Source of the DNA: Planctomycetaceae bacterium
GTDB lineage: Bacteria > Planctomycetota > Planctomycetia > Pirellulales > Thermoguttaceae
DNA length: 64,000 bases
Assembly (NCBI GenBank): GCA_021372005.1
Contig: JAJFVC010000017.1
Location: 1-64,000 of the forward strand
Direction: 5' to 3'
Of the stretch, positions 52,635 through 60,776 are shown in pieces. A program made the translations under genes and the position numbers. The notes under the pieces were generated by a model. The model saw only the letters and a list, made by a program, of their open reading frames with translations. It was not told the DNA's origin and did not search any database. The stretch's first letter is position 1, and every line of letters starts with the position of its first letter.

Positions 52635-53654
52635 ATGGGCTGGTCTCCGCGAGCGTCGGTGAAATCGTTGGCCGGACTGTGTCGCCGCATGAGCATTGCG
52701 TTGGGAGCGGGCATCGACATCCGAAAGGTGATTGCTCGTGAGACTGAGCGGGCCCGCGGGTCGCTGCGCTCCGAATTGAATCATATTAGTCAATGGATTC
52801 AGCAGGGCGAATCGCTCGAAGACGCCTTGGCCCAGACCGGCGAGTATTTTCCACTGCTGGTGCGCGAAATGATCGTCGTAGGCGAGCAGTCCGGAAATTT
52901 AGAAACCGTGTTGGGCCAATTGGCCGACCATTACGAAAACCGACTTGTGCTGCGGCGCAACTTTTTGAGCGCCATTCTGTGGCCGATGGTTCAGTTGGCC
53001 ATGGCCCTGACGATCATCGGTTTTTTGATTTGGTTTATGGGGCAAATCGAGGGCGGCATCGACATTCTCGGGTTTGGGTTGATCGGACGTCGCGGGCTGA
53101 CGGTTTATTTGACATTTTTGGCGTGCGTCGGCGCGGCAGGATTGGTTTTGTTTTGCGCCATGCAGCGCGGCGTGTTTTGGGTCGGCCCGATGCAGCGTTG
53201 GGTGTTGCGATTGCCGGTGGTCGGGCCCGCCTTGGAGACGTTGGCCCTGTCGCGGCTGGCGTGGTCGATGCACCTGACCATGAACACGGGGATGGAAATC
53301 CGCCGCGCGTTGCAAATGAGTCTGCGCGGCACGCGCAACGCTCGATATATCAGACAGATTCCGGTGATCGAGGCGGAAATCACGGCGGGCCACTCCCTCT
53401 ATGAAGCCTTTTGCGAGGCGGGCGACTATCCGGCCGAGTTTTTGGACACGCTGGCCGTCGGTGAACAGAGCGGCGAGGTGGTCGAGTCGATGGGGCGATT
53501 GGCGCGGCAATATCAAGAGCGGGCCCGACTGGCGTTGGCCCTGCTCACGCGCGTGGCCGGTGGATTGGTTTGGGCTGCGGTCGCGTTATTGTTGATCGCT
53601 CTGATTTTTCGCCTGTTTTCATTTTATCTGGGCACGATCCGCAGCCTTTTGTGA
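52635..53654 (+). CDS. GspF/PilC-like type II secretion F-domain protein
   Basis: The 339 residues contain two T2SF domains. The first (about 10-120) has LCRRMSIALGAGIDI...GESLEDAL, EMIVVGEQSGNLETVL and a following membrane helix. The second (about 195-320) has ALSRLAWSMHLTMNTGMEIRRAL, AGHSLYEAF, EFLDTLAVGEQSGEVVESM and a last helix. Such proteins form the inner-membrane platform of type II secretion or type IV pili. No other secretion genes are nearby, so it may serve a separately encoded machine. It is 15 bases after the previous gene and converges with the terminase gene (8-base gap). Confidence 0.9.
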   Translation: MGWSPRASVKSLAGLCRRMSIALGAGIDIRKVIARETERARGSLRSELNHISQWIQQGESLEDALAQTGEYFPLLVREMIVVGEQSGNLETVLGQLADHYENRLVLRRNFLSAILWPMVQLAMALTIIGFLIWFMGQIEGGIDILGFGLIGRRGLTVYLTFLACVGAAGLVLFCAMQRGVFWVGPMQRWVLRLPVVGPALETLALSRLAWSMHLTMNTGMEIRRALQMSLRGTRNARYIRQIPVIEAEITAGHSLYEAFCEAGDYPAEFLDTLAVGEQSGEVVESMGRLARQYQERARLALALLTRVAGGLVWAAVALLLIALIFRLFSFYLGTIRSLL

Positions 53655-53662
53655 TTCTTCGC

Positions 53663-55288
53663 TCAGCCGACCGGCAATCGGTGGCCGAGTCCGTCGTGGA
53701 CCGTCCGACCGTAGAGCAACTCGGCGGCCAACCGCAGGGCCATCTCCAACGCGTCGGGGCCGTCGTCGTGATCGCCGATCGGAAATTCCTGGAGTTGCTC
53801 GAAGAGGAGTCGCGTGCCTGGACTGTTCGATTTCAGTCGTAGCCGATGCGACGACAAATACGGCCCTAGCCGGCGAATGCGGACCGTTTTGGCCGTGTGG
53901 TTTTCGATCGACGCGGGCCGCACGCCGAGCAGCTCGCGTCGTTGGAACTCCCGCTCGAACTCGCCGGAGAGCAGCTCTTGATACTGGTTCGATTCGACGC
54001 CGAACACGTCGGGCCGGAATCGGCAGAACCAGTCGACCGATTCTGCGACCATCTGCGGCGTGGGTCGTCGGGCCAAATCGGCCTCGACGTACACGGTCCC
54101 CTGACGATCTACGCCCAGTAGAACCAGGGCCGAGTAATCGCCGTGCCGCGAGTCGCGTCCCTTGCTTGGATCGAGCGCCATGGTTTTGGCGACCATCGCG
54201 TCAGGCCATTGGTCGAACCAGATCGAAGCGTCGAAATAGGACTCGGGCCACTCGCAGAGGTCGGGGTTGATCGGCGAGTTTTGTTTCTCGCGTTCAAACG
54301 CGGTCCGCCCGCCTTCGATCCGCATGCACATCAGCGTGTAGAGATCTTCCTCTTCGGGCCAGAGCACGACGGCTCCGGCGTCCATCTCCGACCGGTGTTG
54401 CTCGTAGAAACGGCGGGCGGCCACCTTGCGGCGCGGTTGGGTCAGGTTCGTGTAGACGGCCTCCCATTGCTGCCAGAGGCCCATGTGGTCGGGCCATCGG
54501 ACGATCGAGCGGAACGCTTGCGAGGTCCAACCGGGCGTGCGGCCGAGTTCCATCGCCAGGGCGTCGCGGTGCAGCGCGGTGGCCAGATTTACCACATTGG
54601 TTCGCGCCGTGCCGGCCTTCATCAACGTGCCGTGAAACCAGGTGCGCGAGTTGGCCCGCTGCGGGGCCGAGTGCATGTGCCCGTCGTTCTGCAAGTCGTC
54701 GCAGATGATCAACGATGGACGGTGGGCACGTCGCCGCCGCCCGCGGATGCGCTGGCCCGTGCCGAACGCTTCGATCGTCACGCCGTTGCGCAACACGATG
54801 GCGTTGGCGCGCCAGACCGGTCCGCGGCCCACGGCTTCGGGAAAATCGGCGGCCAACCGTCGGTTGTCGAGCAGTTCGGTTTTGATGTTTTCTAGATGGG
54901 CGCAGGCCTGGTGTTTCGTGTCGGAGACGATCCAAAGGTACGGCTCCCAACCCTCCAACGCGACACGTAGCGGAAGGGCCAATGTGCCGAGGGTCGATTT
55001 CGCGCCGCCGCGCGGGCCCAGCACGTTGATTTTTGTGCCGCGTGCGGTTTGGGCATCGTCGAGTTGCTCGGCCAGCCATCGGTGCATGCGCGACGGGGGG
55101 CGGCGAAAATGCTCGGGCAGGTATTTTTGACCCCACGCGATCAGATCGAGCCGGTCACGGCCGCCGCGGGCCAGTCGTCGGGCGCGGCCGTGCTGCCTGG
55201 CGAAGTCGCGGCACCACAGAGCCCAAAGCCGTTTGAAGACCGCGTTGTCGCTCGCGTCGGTCGGCATCGCGTCATGGATTCGGATCAT
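53663..55288 (-). CDS. Phage terminase large subunit
   Basis: The 541 residues have an ATPase domain with Walker A-like LGPRGGAKST (about 75-85) and Walker B PSLIICDDLQ, and a C-terminal RNase H-like nuclease with ALDPSKG, VFGVESN and DDGPDALEMAL supplying acidic metal ligands. It cuts and pumps DNA into a prohead. ATG 55288 follows AAGGTGG; it overlaps the small-subunit gene by 17 bases (55267 is an alternative). No portal or capsid gene follows; the next gene belongs to the host FloA cluster. Confidence 0.9.
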   Translation of the reverse strand: MIRIHDAMPTDASDNAVFKRLWALWCRDFARQHGRARRLARGGRDRLDLIAWGQKYLPEHFRRPPSRMHRWLAEQLDDAQTARGTKINVLGPRGGAKSTLGTLALPLRVALEGWEPYLWIVSDTKHQACAHLENIKTELLDNRRLAADFPEAVGRGPVWRANAIVLRNGVTIEAFGTGQRIRGRRRRAHRPSLIICDDLQNDGHMHSAPQRANSRTWFHGTLMKAGTARTNVVNLATALHRDALAMELGRTPGWTSQAFRSIVRWPDHMGLWQQWEAVYTNLTQPRRKVAARRFYEQHRSEMDAGAVVLWPEEEDLYTLMCMRIEGGRTAFEREKQNSPINPDLCEWPESYFDASIWFDQWPDAMVAKTMALDPSKGRDSRHGDYSALVLLGVDRQGTVYVEADLARRPTPQMVAESVDWFCRFRPDVFGVESNQYQELLSGEFEREFQRRELLGVRPASIENHTAKTVRIRRLGPYLSSHRLRLKSNSPGTRLLFEQLQEFPIGDHDDGPDALEMALRLAAELLYGRTVHDGLGHRLPVG

Positions 55289-55745
55289 CGCGGACCACCT
55301 TGTTGAGATCGATGCCGAGGCTTTGAGCCAGTTGTTGCATGCGTCTGCAGATTTTCGCGCGGCTCCGCTCGGACGATTCTTGCATGACGATTTCGGAAAA
55401 CTTAGCCAGCAGCATCCCGATATGGTCGACCGTGATGACGTCGGGACCGTGGCGGGCGTATTTTTCGGGAAAATTGCGTTCGAGCGCCCAGGCTGCCGCA
55501 CGCCAGTATTGCTCCTTCTTGGCGGCGTTGCGGATGTTCTGCACCAACCCGAGTTCCGCGTTGCATTTGGCGCGGTTCAGCTCGACGGCGAACTTGGAAT
55601 CGCGCTCGGCGGTGTTTTGGATGGTCGTCGGCGCACAACCGACGTACTGCGCCGCAACCGCCTGGCTGCATCCGACGCTGAGGATGGCGAGCACCTCGCG
55701 TCGTTTGCCGTCGTCGAGCACCGGCGGTCGTCCGCGTTTTCTCAC
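55272..55745 (-). CDS. Phage terminase small subunit-like HTH protein
   Basis: The 157 residues start at GTG 55745 (GGAG 8 bases upstream). The N-terminal helix-turn-helix is LSVGCSQAVAAQYVGCAPTTIQNTAERD, followed by KFAVELNRAKCNAELGLVQNIRNAAKKEQYWRA and LERNFPEKYARHGPD, a pattern seen in small terminase-type phage proteins that recognise DNA for packaging. Its position directly before and overlapping the large subunit supports the call. Longer in-frame codons upstream are non-coding. Confidence 0.78.
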   Translation of the reverse strand: MRKRGRPPVLDDGKRREVLAILSVGCSQAVAAQYVGCAPTTIQNTAERDSKFAVELNRAKCNAELGLVQNIRNAAKKEQYWRAAAWALERNFPEKYARHGPDVITVDHIGMLLAKFSEIVMQESSERSRAKICRRMQQLAQSLGIDLNKVVRDDPNP

Positions 55746-55825
55746 AGGCAAACTCCAAGCGAGGAGAGAGTGGCGGCAGAGGATAGGAAAATGCGAGAGC
55801 GGCGGCCTCTCCTCATTTCTAATCC

Positions 55826-56953
55826 TTAATCCCGAATCTCTCGATTTCCAACATACTCGAACGAGGCGACGGCTCGACCTTCGGAACCGCGATAGTTGTG
55901 GATGAATCTCCGGACGCCGTGCGAACCGGTGGTTTTGACATTGACCAGCCGCCATGCCGGCGAACGACGGCAGTGGGCCAGCACGGCTGGGTGGCTGGCG
56001 GTCAGGTTGAGGCGATGTCCCTCGCGGCGATGCAGTTCGGCCACGGCTTCGAGCACCGCCGCGCCGATGCCGATGCCTTGGTAGTCGGGCAGCGTCACGA
56101 GCCGGCCGATGCGCCAGCGGTTTTTGCGGCCGATCAGCGAAACGGACGAGCAAAACGCCACCGGGCGGTTTTCCCAAATGGCCAAAAAACACCGAGAAAA
56201 CTCGGCCAGCGACCCGCTCAAATAGTGATGACGCGCAAACAACCGCCACGCACCGCGGCCGCAACGAAACAGTTCAAGCCGGATCGGCGGTCGCCGAAGA
56301 CGCCTCCGCGTGAACTCGGCCGTGGCCATGTCGATGACCCAGTCGGGTTCGAGCCACTCGGCTACGTCGTAATGACAGGTGACGGCCACCAGGCGGCGAC
56401 GGATCCAACCGGCGCGAATTCCTCGGGCCACAGCCGCCGACACCACGCGCGCCACGTTGCGATCGACGACGCTGGTGAACTCATCGAACACGACGACGGG
56501 ATGCGGTCGGCCGTCGCCGTCGGTCTCAAAAAGCGCCCGAGCTAGGTCGCAACGAAACTGCTCGCCGTTGCTCAACACCTGATACGGCTTGATCCAACTG
56601 GGCGGCGACGAAAACCCGACGGCCGTCAGCAGCCGCGTGATTTCCTTGATCGAACGTTGGCTGAATCCGTCGATGACCGCGCGATCCGCCGGCCATGGAT
56701 GCGGACGGTAGACGCAGGGGCCGAACATCGTCCGGGCGATCGTGCTTTTGCCGCTGCCCGAGGGGCCGACGATCAATCCGAGTCGCCAAGCGGACTCGTC
56801 GTCTTCGTTTTTGGCGAAAACCCAGTCGGGCACGTCGACGTCGAATTGTTGCGACGCCCGCTGACTCAACGGAACGTCGAACATCCCGCCGACTTGCTGG
56901 ACGCGGAACGAATCGAACACCGGACAGTGGACTTCGACGTGGATCGACGGCAT
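55826..56953 (-). CDS. ABC-type ATPase fused to a GNAT (possibly Mom-like) acyltransferase
   Basis: The 375-residue protein has two domains. Residues about 25-215 are an ABC ATPase: Walker [10 protein letters not shown] (63-71), signature LSNGEQ (about 126), Walker [10 protein letters not shown] (about 151-159) and a switch His in VTCHYD. Residues about 225-375 are a GNAT fold: [10 protein letters not shown], then [21 protein letters not shown] (acyl-CoA pyrophosphate loop, about 283-300). No membrane helices exist, so it is not a transporter. The GNAT part is reminiscent of phage Mu Mom, which modifies adenine in DNA, but this is inference. It starts 7 bases after the ParB-like gene and is followed by the terminase genes. 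Confidence 0.82.
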   Translation of the reverse strand: MPSIHVEVHCPVFDSFRVQQVGGMFDVPLSQRASQQFDVDVPDWVFAKNEDDESAWRLGLIVGPSGSGKSTIARTMFGPCVYRPHPWPADRAVIDGFSQRSIKEITRLLTAVGFSSPPSWIKPYQVLSNGEQFRCDLARALFETDGDGRPHPVVVFDEFTSVVDRNVARVVSAAVARGIRAGWIRRRLVAVTCHYDVAEWLEPDWVIDMATAEFTRRRLRRPPIRLELFRCGRGAWRLFARHHYLSGSLAEFSRCFLAIWENRPVAFCSSVSLIGRKNRWRIGRLVTLPDYQGIGIGAAVLEAVAELHRREGHRLNLTASHPAVLAHCRRSPAWRLVNVKTTGSHGVRRFIHNYRGSEGRAVASFEYVGNREIRD

Positions 56954-56960
56954 GGTGTTT

Positions 56961-57518
56961 TTACATCGTCAGCAATCGACACGCAAAACCTTCGCCGGTC
57001 AGTCGTTCATAAACGCTCTGCTGCTCGGCCTCGTCACGGCATTGAACGACCACCTGAAACGCTTCGGGCAGATCGGGCGCATCGAGTGGTTCGGGCTCCG
57101 TCGAAAGAGACGTGTCGGGCGCGTCGAGCATCGCGTCCAACATGGCTCGCACGGTGTCGTTGTCGGTTTCGACCTGATCGAGCAGCGTCGCCAACGACTG
57201 ACGGTCCGTCTGGGCCATCGCGGCCAGCGGATCGTGCAGGGCCAGCAATTTTGCGGTCTCGGCGTCGTCGAGGTCTACGATCAGCACGGGCACCTCGGCG
57301 TCCGGCGTGGTCTCGGCCCGCAGGTGGCCGTCGATCAGTTGCAGAGAGCCGTCGGGCAGCGGACGGGCCAGCAGCGCGCCGGCAAATCCGATCTCGGCCA
57401 ACACGCCCCGCAGCGCATCGTGTTGCGCGGCGGGATGCGTGCGCCAATTATTCGGATGCGGTTTGAGCAGTGACGCCTTGACGCGGCGAAATTCCTGGAC
57501 GCGGTCGCGTATTTGCAT
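56961..57518 (-). CDS. ParB-like nuclease/CTPase-fold domain protein
   Basis: The 185 residues begin with a ParB/Srx-type domain: [42 protein letters not shown] (the GHxR motif) and [10 protein letters not shown]...ALHDPLA. No C-terminal HTH of chromosomal ParB is present. Phage proteins of this kind commonly accompany DNA-modification or packaging genes. The start is ATG 57518. It lies between a small membrane protein gene and the ABC-GNAT fusion in one transcription unit. Confidence 0.85.
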   Translation of the reverse strand: MQIRDRVQEFRRVKASLLKPHPNNWRTHPAAQHDALRGVLAEIGFAGALLARPLPDGSLQLIDGHLRAETTPDAEVPVLIVDLDDAETAKLLALHDPLAAMAQTDRQSLATLLDQVETDNDTVRAMLDAMLDAPDTSLSTEPEPLDAPDLPEAFQVVVQCRDEAEQQSVYERLTGEGFACRLLTM

Positions 57519-57535
57519 TTTTTGAACTCTCGGGG

Positions 57536-57832
57536 TTAAGGGTGCGGTTGCAGCAGCGCCGTGGCCGCTGCTCCCAGCAGAATGGTCAAAAGCACCCACG
57601 CGCCGCGCAGCGCCAGAAGGATCAGTCGCCGACTGCGACGCAACTCGGCCACCTCGCCCATCAAGCCGGGACTGGTTTCCTTGTTGCCCGGCAGACCGTA
57701 GAGGTCCGTGGCCATTTGAACCACTTCGGCGCGACAGGACTCGCAGCGTTGGATCAACCGTTGCACGTCGACGTGGTAGCAGTGCAGCTCATCGCGCAAC
57801 TTGTCGAGCGCGGCGGACTCGGAAGTCCTCAT
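57536..57832 (-). CDS. Small membrane protein with coiled coil (holin/XhlA-like?)
   Basis: The 98 residues have a helical N-terminal half (LDKLRDELHCYHVDVQRLI..C..C) and one C-terminal membrane helix (about 72-93, LALRGAWVLLTILLGAAATALL). This layout recalls phage small membrane proteins used in lysis, but no specific family was confirmed. ATG 57832 has GAGGG 7 bases upstream. It sits between the papain-like peptidase and ParB-like genes. Confidence 0.65.
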   Translation of the reverse strand: MRTSESAALDKLRDELHCYHVDVQRLIQRCESCRAEVVQMATDLYGLPGNKETSPGLMGEVAELRRSRRLILLALRGAWVLLTILLGAAATALLQPHP

Positions 57833-57848
57833 GACGCGGCCCTCGCGG

Positions 57849-59147
57849 TTATCGATTGCGCCCGAAACGTCCTTGACGCAAGGCATCGCAGTGACCGTCG
57901 GGGCAGGCGTCGGCCGGGGTGGCCGGGCCGTTTGCGGCGGCTGTGGGCGAGTCGAATTGATAGGACTCGGCGGCCGAGGGCACCACGATGACCCAAAAAT
58001 CGTTGTCGCCGTCGTCCAGGAACTTGTCCTCCAGGTAGGCCGTGCCGTCGCCGAACGGTCCCCAATCGGCGCCCCAACTGTTTTTCATTCGCCAGAATCG
58101 CTTGCCATCGTGCTGGACGAATCCGCCTACTACAACGACTTCATGGTTGACGCTTCGGCCGGCGCCGCGTGCATAAGTGATAAAGCCGTCGTGGTCCGGC
58201 TCGAATCCGTTGCCGACGCTGATACCGACCAGCACAGGGAGACCTTTGGCCAGCGCGGCGGCGACATAGCCAATGGTATTGGAATCCGGCGGCCCATAAA
58301 CGCCGAGGGCCTTGTGTTGGGATGCGGTCTGCTTCCAGCCGATAGGCAGCCGATGCGAGTAGTTGGGCTGCGCGGCCATGGAAACCACGCCGGTGTTCAT
58401 CAGCACATCGAGCGCGTCGGCAGCCCACGTGCCATTCCAGCCGTTGGTGCGGACCGCCAAAAAGCTTGGGCTGAACTCGATCGAGTTTTTCGCACCGAAC
58501 GTGCGATAGCATGCGGCCTCGTAGGCGGCGCACGTGGCGTTTAAGACGCACGTGCCATAGTTGCCTTGGTCTTTGACGTACTGAAATTGCGTCAGCAGGT
58601 CGACGCCAATCGGATAATCCGCTTCGGCCAGCGGCGTAAGCGCCTCGGAAACGCTACGAACGGGCTTTCCGCCGATCCTCGGCTTTTTATTTTTCGGCGC
58701 AGCGTTCAAGCCGAGCGAAAATTGTCGGCCTTTGATCGTCACATAACCTTTGGTTTCCGGCACGTGGCTTTTGGCCAGTTTTAATAGATCCGCTTCGGTG
58801 GTTGCGTCGGAGAGCGGATCGACCGACAACACGTGGACCTTTCCGGCGTTTTTTTGATACCAAATCACGGCGGGCTGCGGCGTGCCGCGGTCGACGAGGA
58901 TTTTGACCCACCGATCCAGCGAGTCCGGGTGTTTTTCCTTGAGCATCAACGGGTCGATGACGGTCCAATCGCCGTTTTGGCTTTCAAGAAAAAGCTTCAA
59001 ATCGTGGCTTTTCGCCGCCTTGGACAGCGACGTGCTGGCCGAAAACGAGGAGCCGACTCCGACGGCCGACAACAGGCTGTCCGCCGCGTCGACCGACGAC
59101 CAAAGACTGAAAACCGACCAGATAAAAATTGCGAGGACTCGTTTCAC
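57849..59147 (-). CDS. Secreted papain-like (C1) cysteine peptidase
   Basis: The 432 residues start with a signal peptide (1-22, SSVDAAD). A prodomain-like region follows to about 180. The peptidase domain has the oxyanion Gln194 and nucleophile Cys200 in KDQGNYGTCVLNA, His335 in SVNHEVVVVGG and Asn356 in MKNSWGADWG, the full C1A set, although the usual CWAF after the Cys is replaced by CVLNA. It should cleave proteins outside the cytoplasm. Finding it inside a phage-type block is unusual; virion or lysis use, or a cargo gene, are possible. Confidence 0.9.
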   Translation of the reverse strand: MKRVLAIFIWSVFSLWSSVDAADSLLSAVGVGSSFSASTSLSKAAKSHDLKLFLESQNGDWTVIDPLMLKEKHPDSLDRWVKILVDRGTPQPAVIWYQKNAGKVHVLSVDPLSDATTEADLLKLAKSHVPETKGYVTIKGRQFSLGLNAAPKNKKPRIGGKPVRSVSEALTPLAEADYPIGVDLLTQFQYVKDQGNYGTCVLNATCAAYEAACYRTFGAKNSIEFSPSFLAVRTNGWNGTWAADALDVLMNTGVVSMAAQPNYSHRLPIGWKQTASQHKALGVYGPPDSNTIGYVAAALAKGLPVLVGISVGNGFEPDHDGFITYARGAGRSVNHEVVVVGGFVQHDGKRFWRMKNSWGADWGPFGDGTAYLEDKFLDDGDNDFWVIVVPSAAESYQFDSPTAAANGPATPADACPDGHCDALRQGRFGRNR

Positions 59148-59233
59148 AATAAAATCCTTTCTTGGAAGAAAAGGCGTTCACGAAGAACACGAGCGGTTTT
59201 CGGTCTCCTTCGTGGTTGCTTTGGGCGACGGAA

Positions 59234-59566
59234 TCACGCACAGGCCTCGATGAACTCCAAAATAATCGGGGCCAGAGCCTCCATGAACTCGATCAGCCCT
59301 TCCCAATCGATGCCGAGATCGTCGGCGGCTTTTTTCTTATTCTCGTCGACCCAGGCGGCGATGTTGGCCCGAACGGCCGCGGCTTCGACGGTGTTGAACG
59401 GCGGGAGTCCGGTCTGACGAAGAAAAGTCCGCGCGGCGTTGGCGTCGAGACCGCGTTGCTCGGCCAATGCGTTGAACTTGGCGTTGAACCGTCGCAGGCG
59501 AAATCCGTTCTGGCGGTCTTTTTCGGCAAACGGGAGTTCGGAGGGGTTTGATGGCGAATGGTCCAT
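59234..59566 (-). CDS. Hypothetical protein of the phage block (110 aa)
   Basis: The 110 residues are mainly helical and acidic at the C-terminus (IDWEGLIEFMEALAPIILEFIEACA); the N-terminus is polar (MDHSPSNPSELPFAEKDRQN). AAGGA lies about 9 bases before ATG 59566. No domain is recognised. It lies between the permuted NlpC/P60-like gene and the papain-like peptidase on the same strand. Confidence 0.65.
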   Translation of the reverse strand: MDHSPSNPSELPFAEKDRQNGFRLRRFNAKFNALAEQRGLDANAARTFLRQTGLPPFNTVEAAAVRANIAAWVDENKKKAADDLGIDWEGLIEFMEALAPIILEFIEACA

Positions 59567-59597
59567 GGGGCTCGGTCCTTTCCAGAAAAAGAGGGAT

Positions 59598-60164
59598 TTA
59601 CACGAGGGCGCCTTGGTAGGCGAAAAAGGGACTGCGGGCCAAATCGCCCGGCTCGGTCAGCCGGTCGGCCAGGTTCGGCACGGGATCGACTCCGCCCGAG
59701 CGACAAGCGGCGGCGACGGCCTGCGAACAAAACGGCGGCCGGGGCGATGCGGCTGAATCCTCATCGCTTGGCGACGCCAGAAACCGAAACACGGGCAGGT
59801 GGAGCGTTGCGGCGGCGAATAAATTGATCCACCCATAGTCGCGGCCGGTGGCGGCGATCATCGTTTCGATCGCTTTAGTTCGTGAAAATCTGCGCCGGAT
59901 CGCGTTGGCTTGAAACCAATCGACCGCGCCGGGCCACCGCTCGACAAGATTGGAAAGCAACACGGCCCGACCGCCGCCGGACGTGGTTTCGAGGCACATC
60001 AGCCGATCGTTCCACCAACCGGCCATGGCGGCGTGCACGTATTCGGACCGACCGGCCACGGCGATGGCGCGAGCCATGCGGTTGCGCGGCCGAAACAACA
60101 GCAGGTCGGCGTTGCGGATGCGAGGCCGCGATTCGGCGTAGGATAGAAGCGTCTTGGGGGTCAT
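59598..60164 (-). CDS. Permuted NlpC/P60 (YiiX-like) papain-fold hydrolase
   Basis: The 188 residues show the permuted order of catalytic residues: His44 in SEYVHAAMAGWW, Glu59 in CLETTSGGG and Cys146 in PPFCSQAVAAA. ADLLLFRPRNRMARAI before the His is also typical. Such enzymes cut peptidoglycan peptides or other amides; in a phage block a cell-wall role is likely. The start overlaps the stop of the HTH gene as ATGA. Confidence 0.75.
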   Translation of the reverse strand: MTPKTLLSYAESRPRIRNADLLLFRPRNRMARAIAVAGRSEYVHAAMAGWWNDRLMCLETTSGGGRAVLLSNLVERWPGAVDWFQANAIRRRFSRTKAIETMIAATGRDYGWINLFAAATLHLPVFRFLASPSDEDSAASPRPPFCSQAVAAACRSGGVDPVPNLADRLTEPGDLARSPFFAYQGALV

Positions 60165-60577
60165 CGAACGGCGACTCCTTCCGCCGGTTCGGGATTGTCG
60201 CGGCGGCGGGCGTGGATCGGTTCGTAACGGATGCGATGTTCGGGACGAAGTTGCAACGACAGTTCATCGCGGTCGCTTTCGAGACCGCGGGCGGTGGGAT
60301 GTCGCAGGACTTTTCTTTGTTCGGCGCGAGCACGACACAAACGGCACGGGACGTAGACCATGCCGCCGCACGTGGGGCATCGTTCGGGCGGACCGATCGG
60401 TTCTTCCCAATCGGTGGCCGACTGCGCCCTCAAGGCATCGTAGTCGGGACGTCGGCCCGAGGCGACCGACGCGACGCTGCCGCGGCTGACGCCAATCACC
60501 TGGGCGATTTTGCGTTGGCTTAAATCGGTTTCGTTCAACAATCGTTGAATCTCGACGACAAGGGCGGTGGCGAGCAT
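60161..60577 (-). CDS. HTH / zinc-ribbon protein at the head of the phage block
   Basis: The 138 residues have an N-terminal helix-turn-helix (LSQRKIAQVIGVSRGSVASV, about 19-38) and four Cys in CPTCGGMVYVPCRLC (67, 70, 78, 81) that can bind zinc, then a basic tail. A DNA-binding regulator of the downstream phage genes is likely. It is coupled to the next gene by an ATGA overlap and follows a strong terminator that insulates it from the EEP gene. Confidence 0.75.
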   Translation of the reverse strand: MLATALVVEIQRLLNETDLSQRKIAQVIGVSRGSVASVASGRRPDYDALRAQSATDWEEPIGPPERCPTCGGMVYVPCRLCRARAEQRKVLRHPTARGLESDRDELSLQLRPEHRIRYEPIHARRRDNPEPAEGVAVR

Positions 60578-60609
60578 GGCGGCTTCTCTCGGAGTTGGAG
60601 CGAAGGAAC

Positions 60610-60655
60610 AAAAAAAGGGCCCGCCGCCGGAAAACCATTCCGACGACGGGCCCTT
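60610..60655 (-). terminator. Strong rho-independent terminator after the EEP gene
   Basis: On the minus strand AAGGGCCCG...TCGGAA pairs with TTCCG...CGGGCCCTT (18-base arms with two mismatches, loop about 5), followed by TTTTTTG. It ends transcription of the 60777 gene before the phage block begins. Confidence 0.88.
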
Positions 60656-60776
60656 GTGGCTGCCTGACGATCAGGTGCTGCGGGTACCCTCGGGCGATGA
60701 CCTTAGCACAGCCGTTGGCCCAATTTCAAGAGGAAAATGGACGCAACCAGAAAATCATCTGCGACGACGGCGAGAA

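Noticed and set aside
53655-53662. Phage attachment site at the terminase/GspF junction
   Set aside because: No direct repeat shared with the other side of the block was found, and the 8-base gap leaves no room for an integration site signature.
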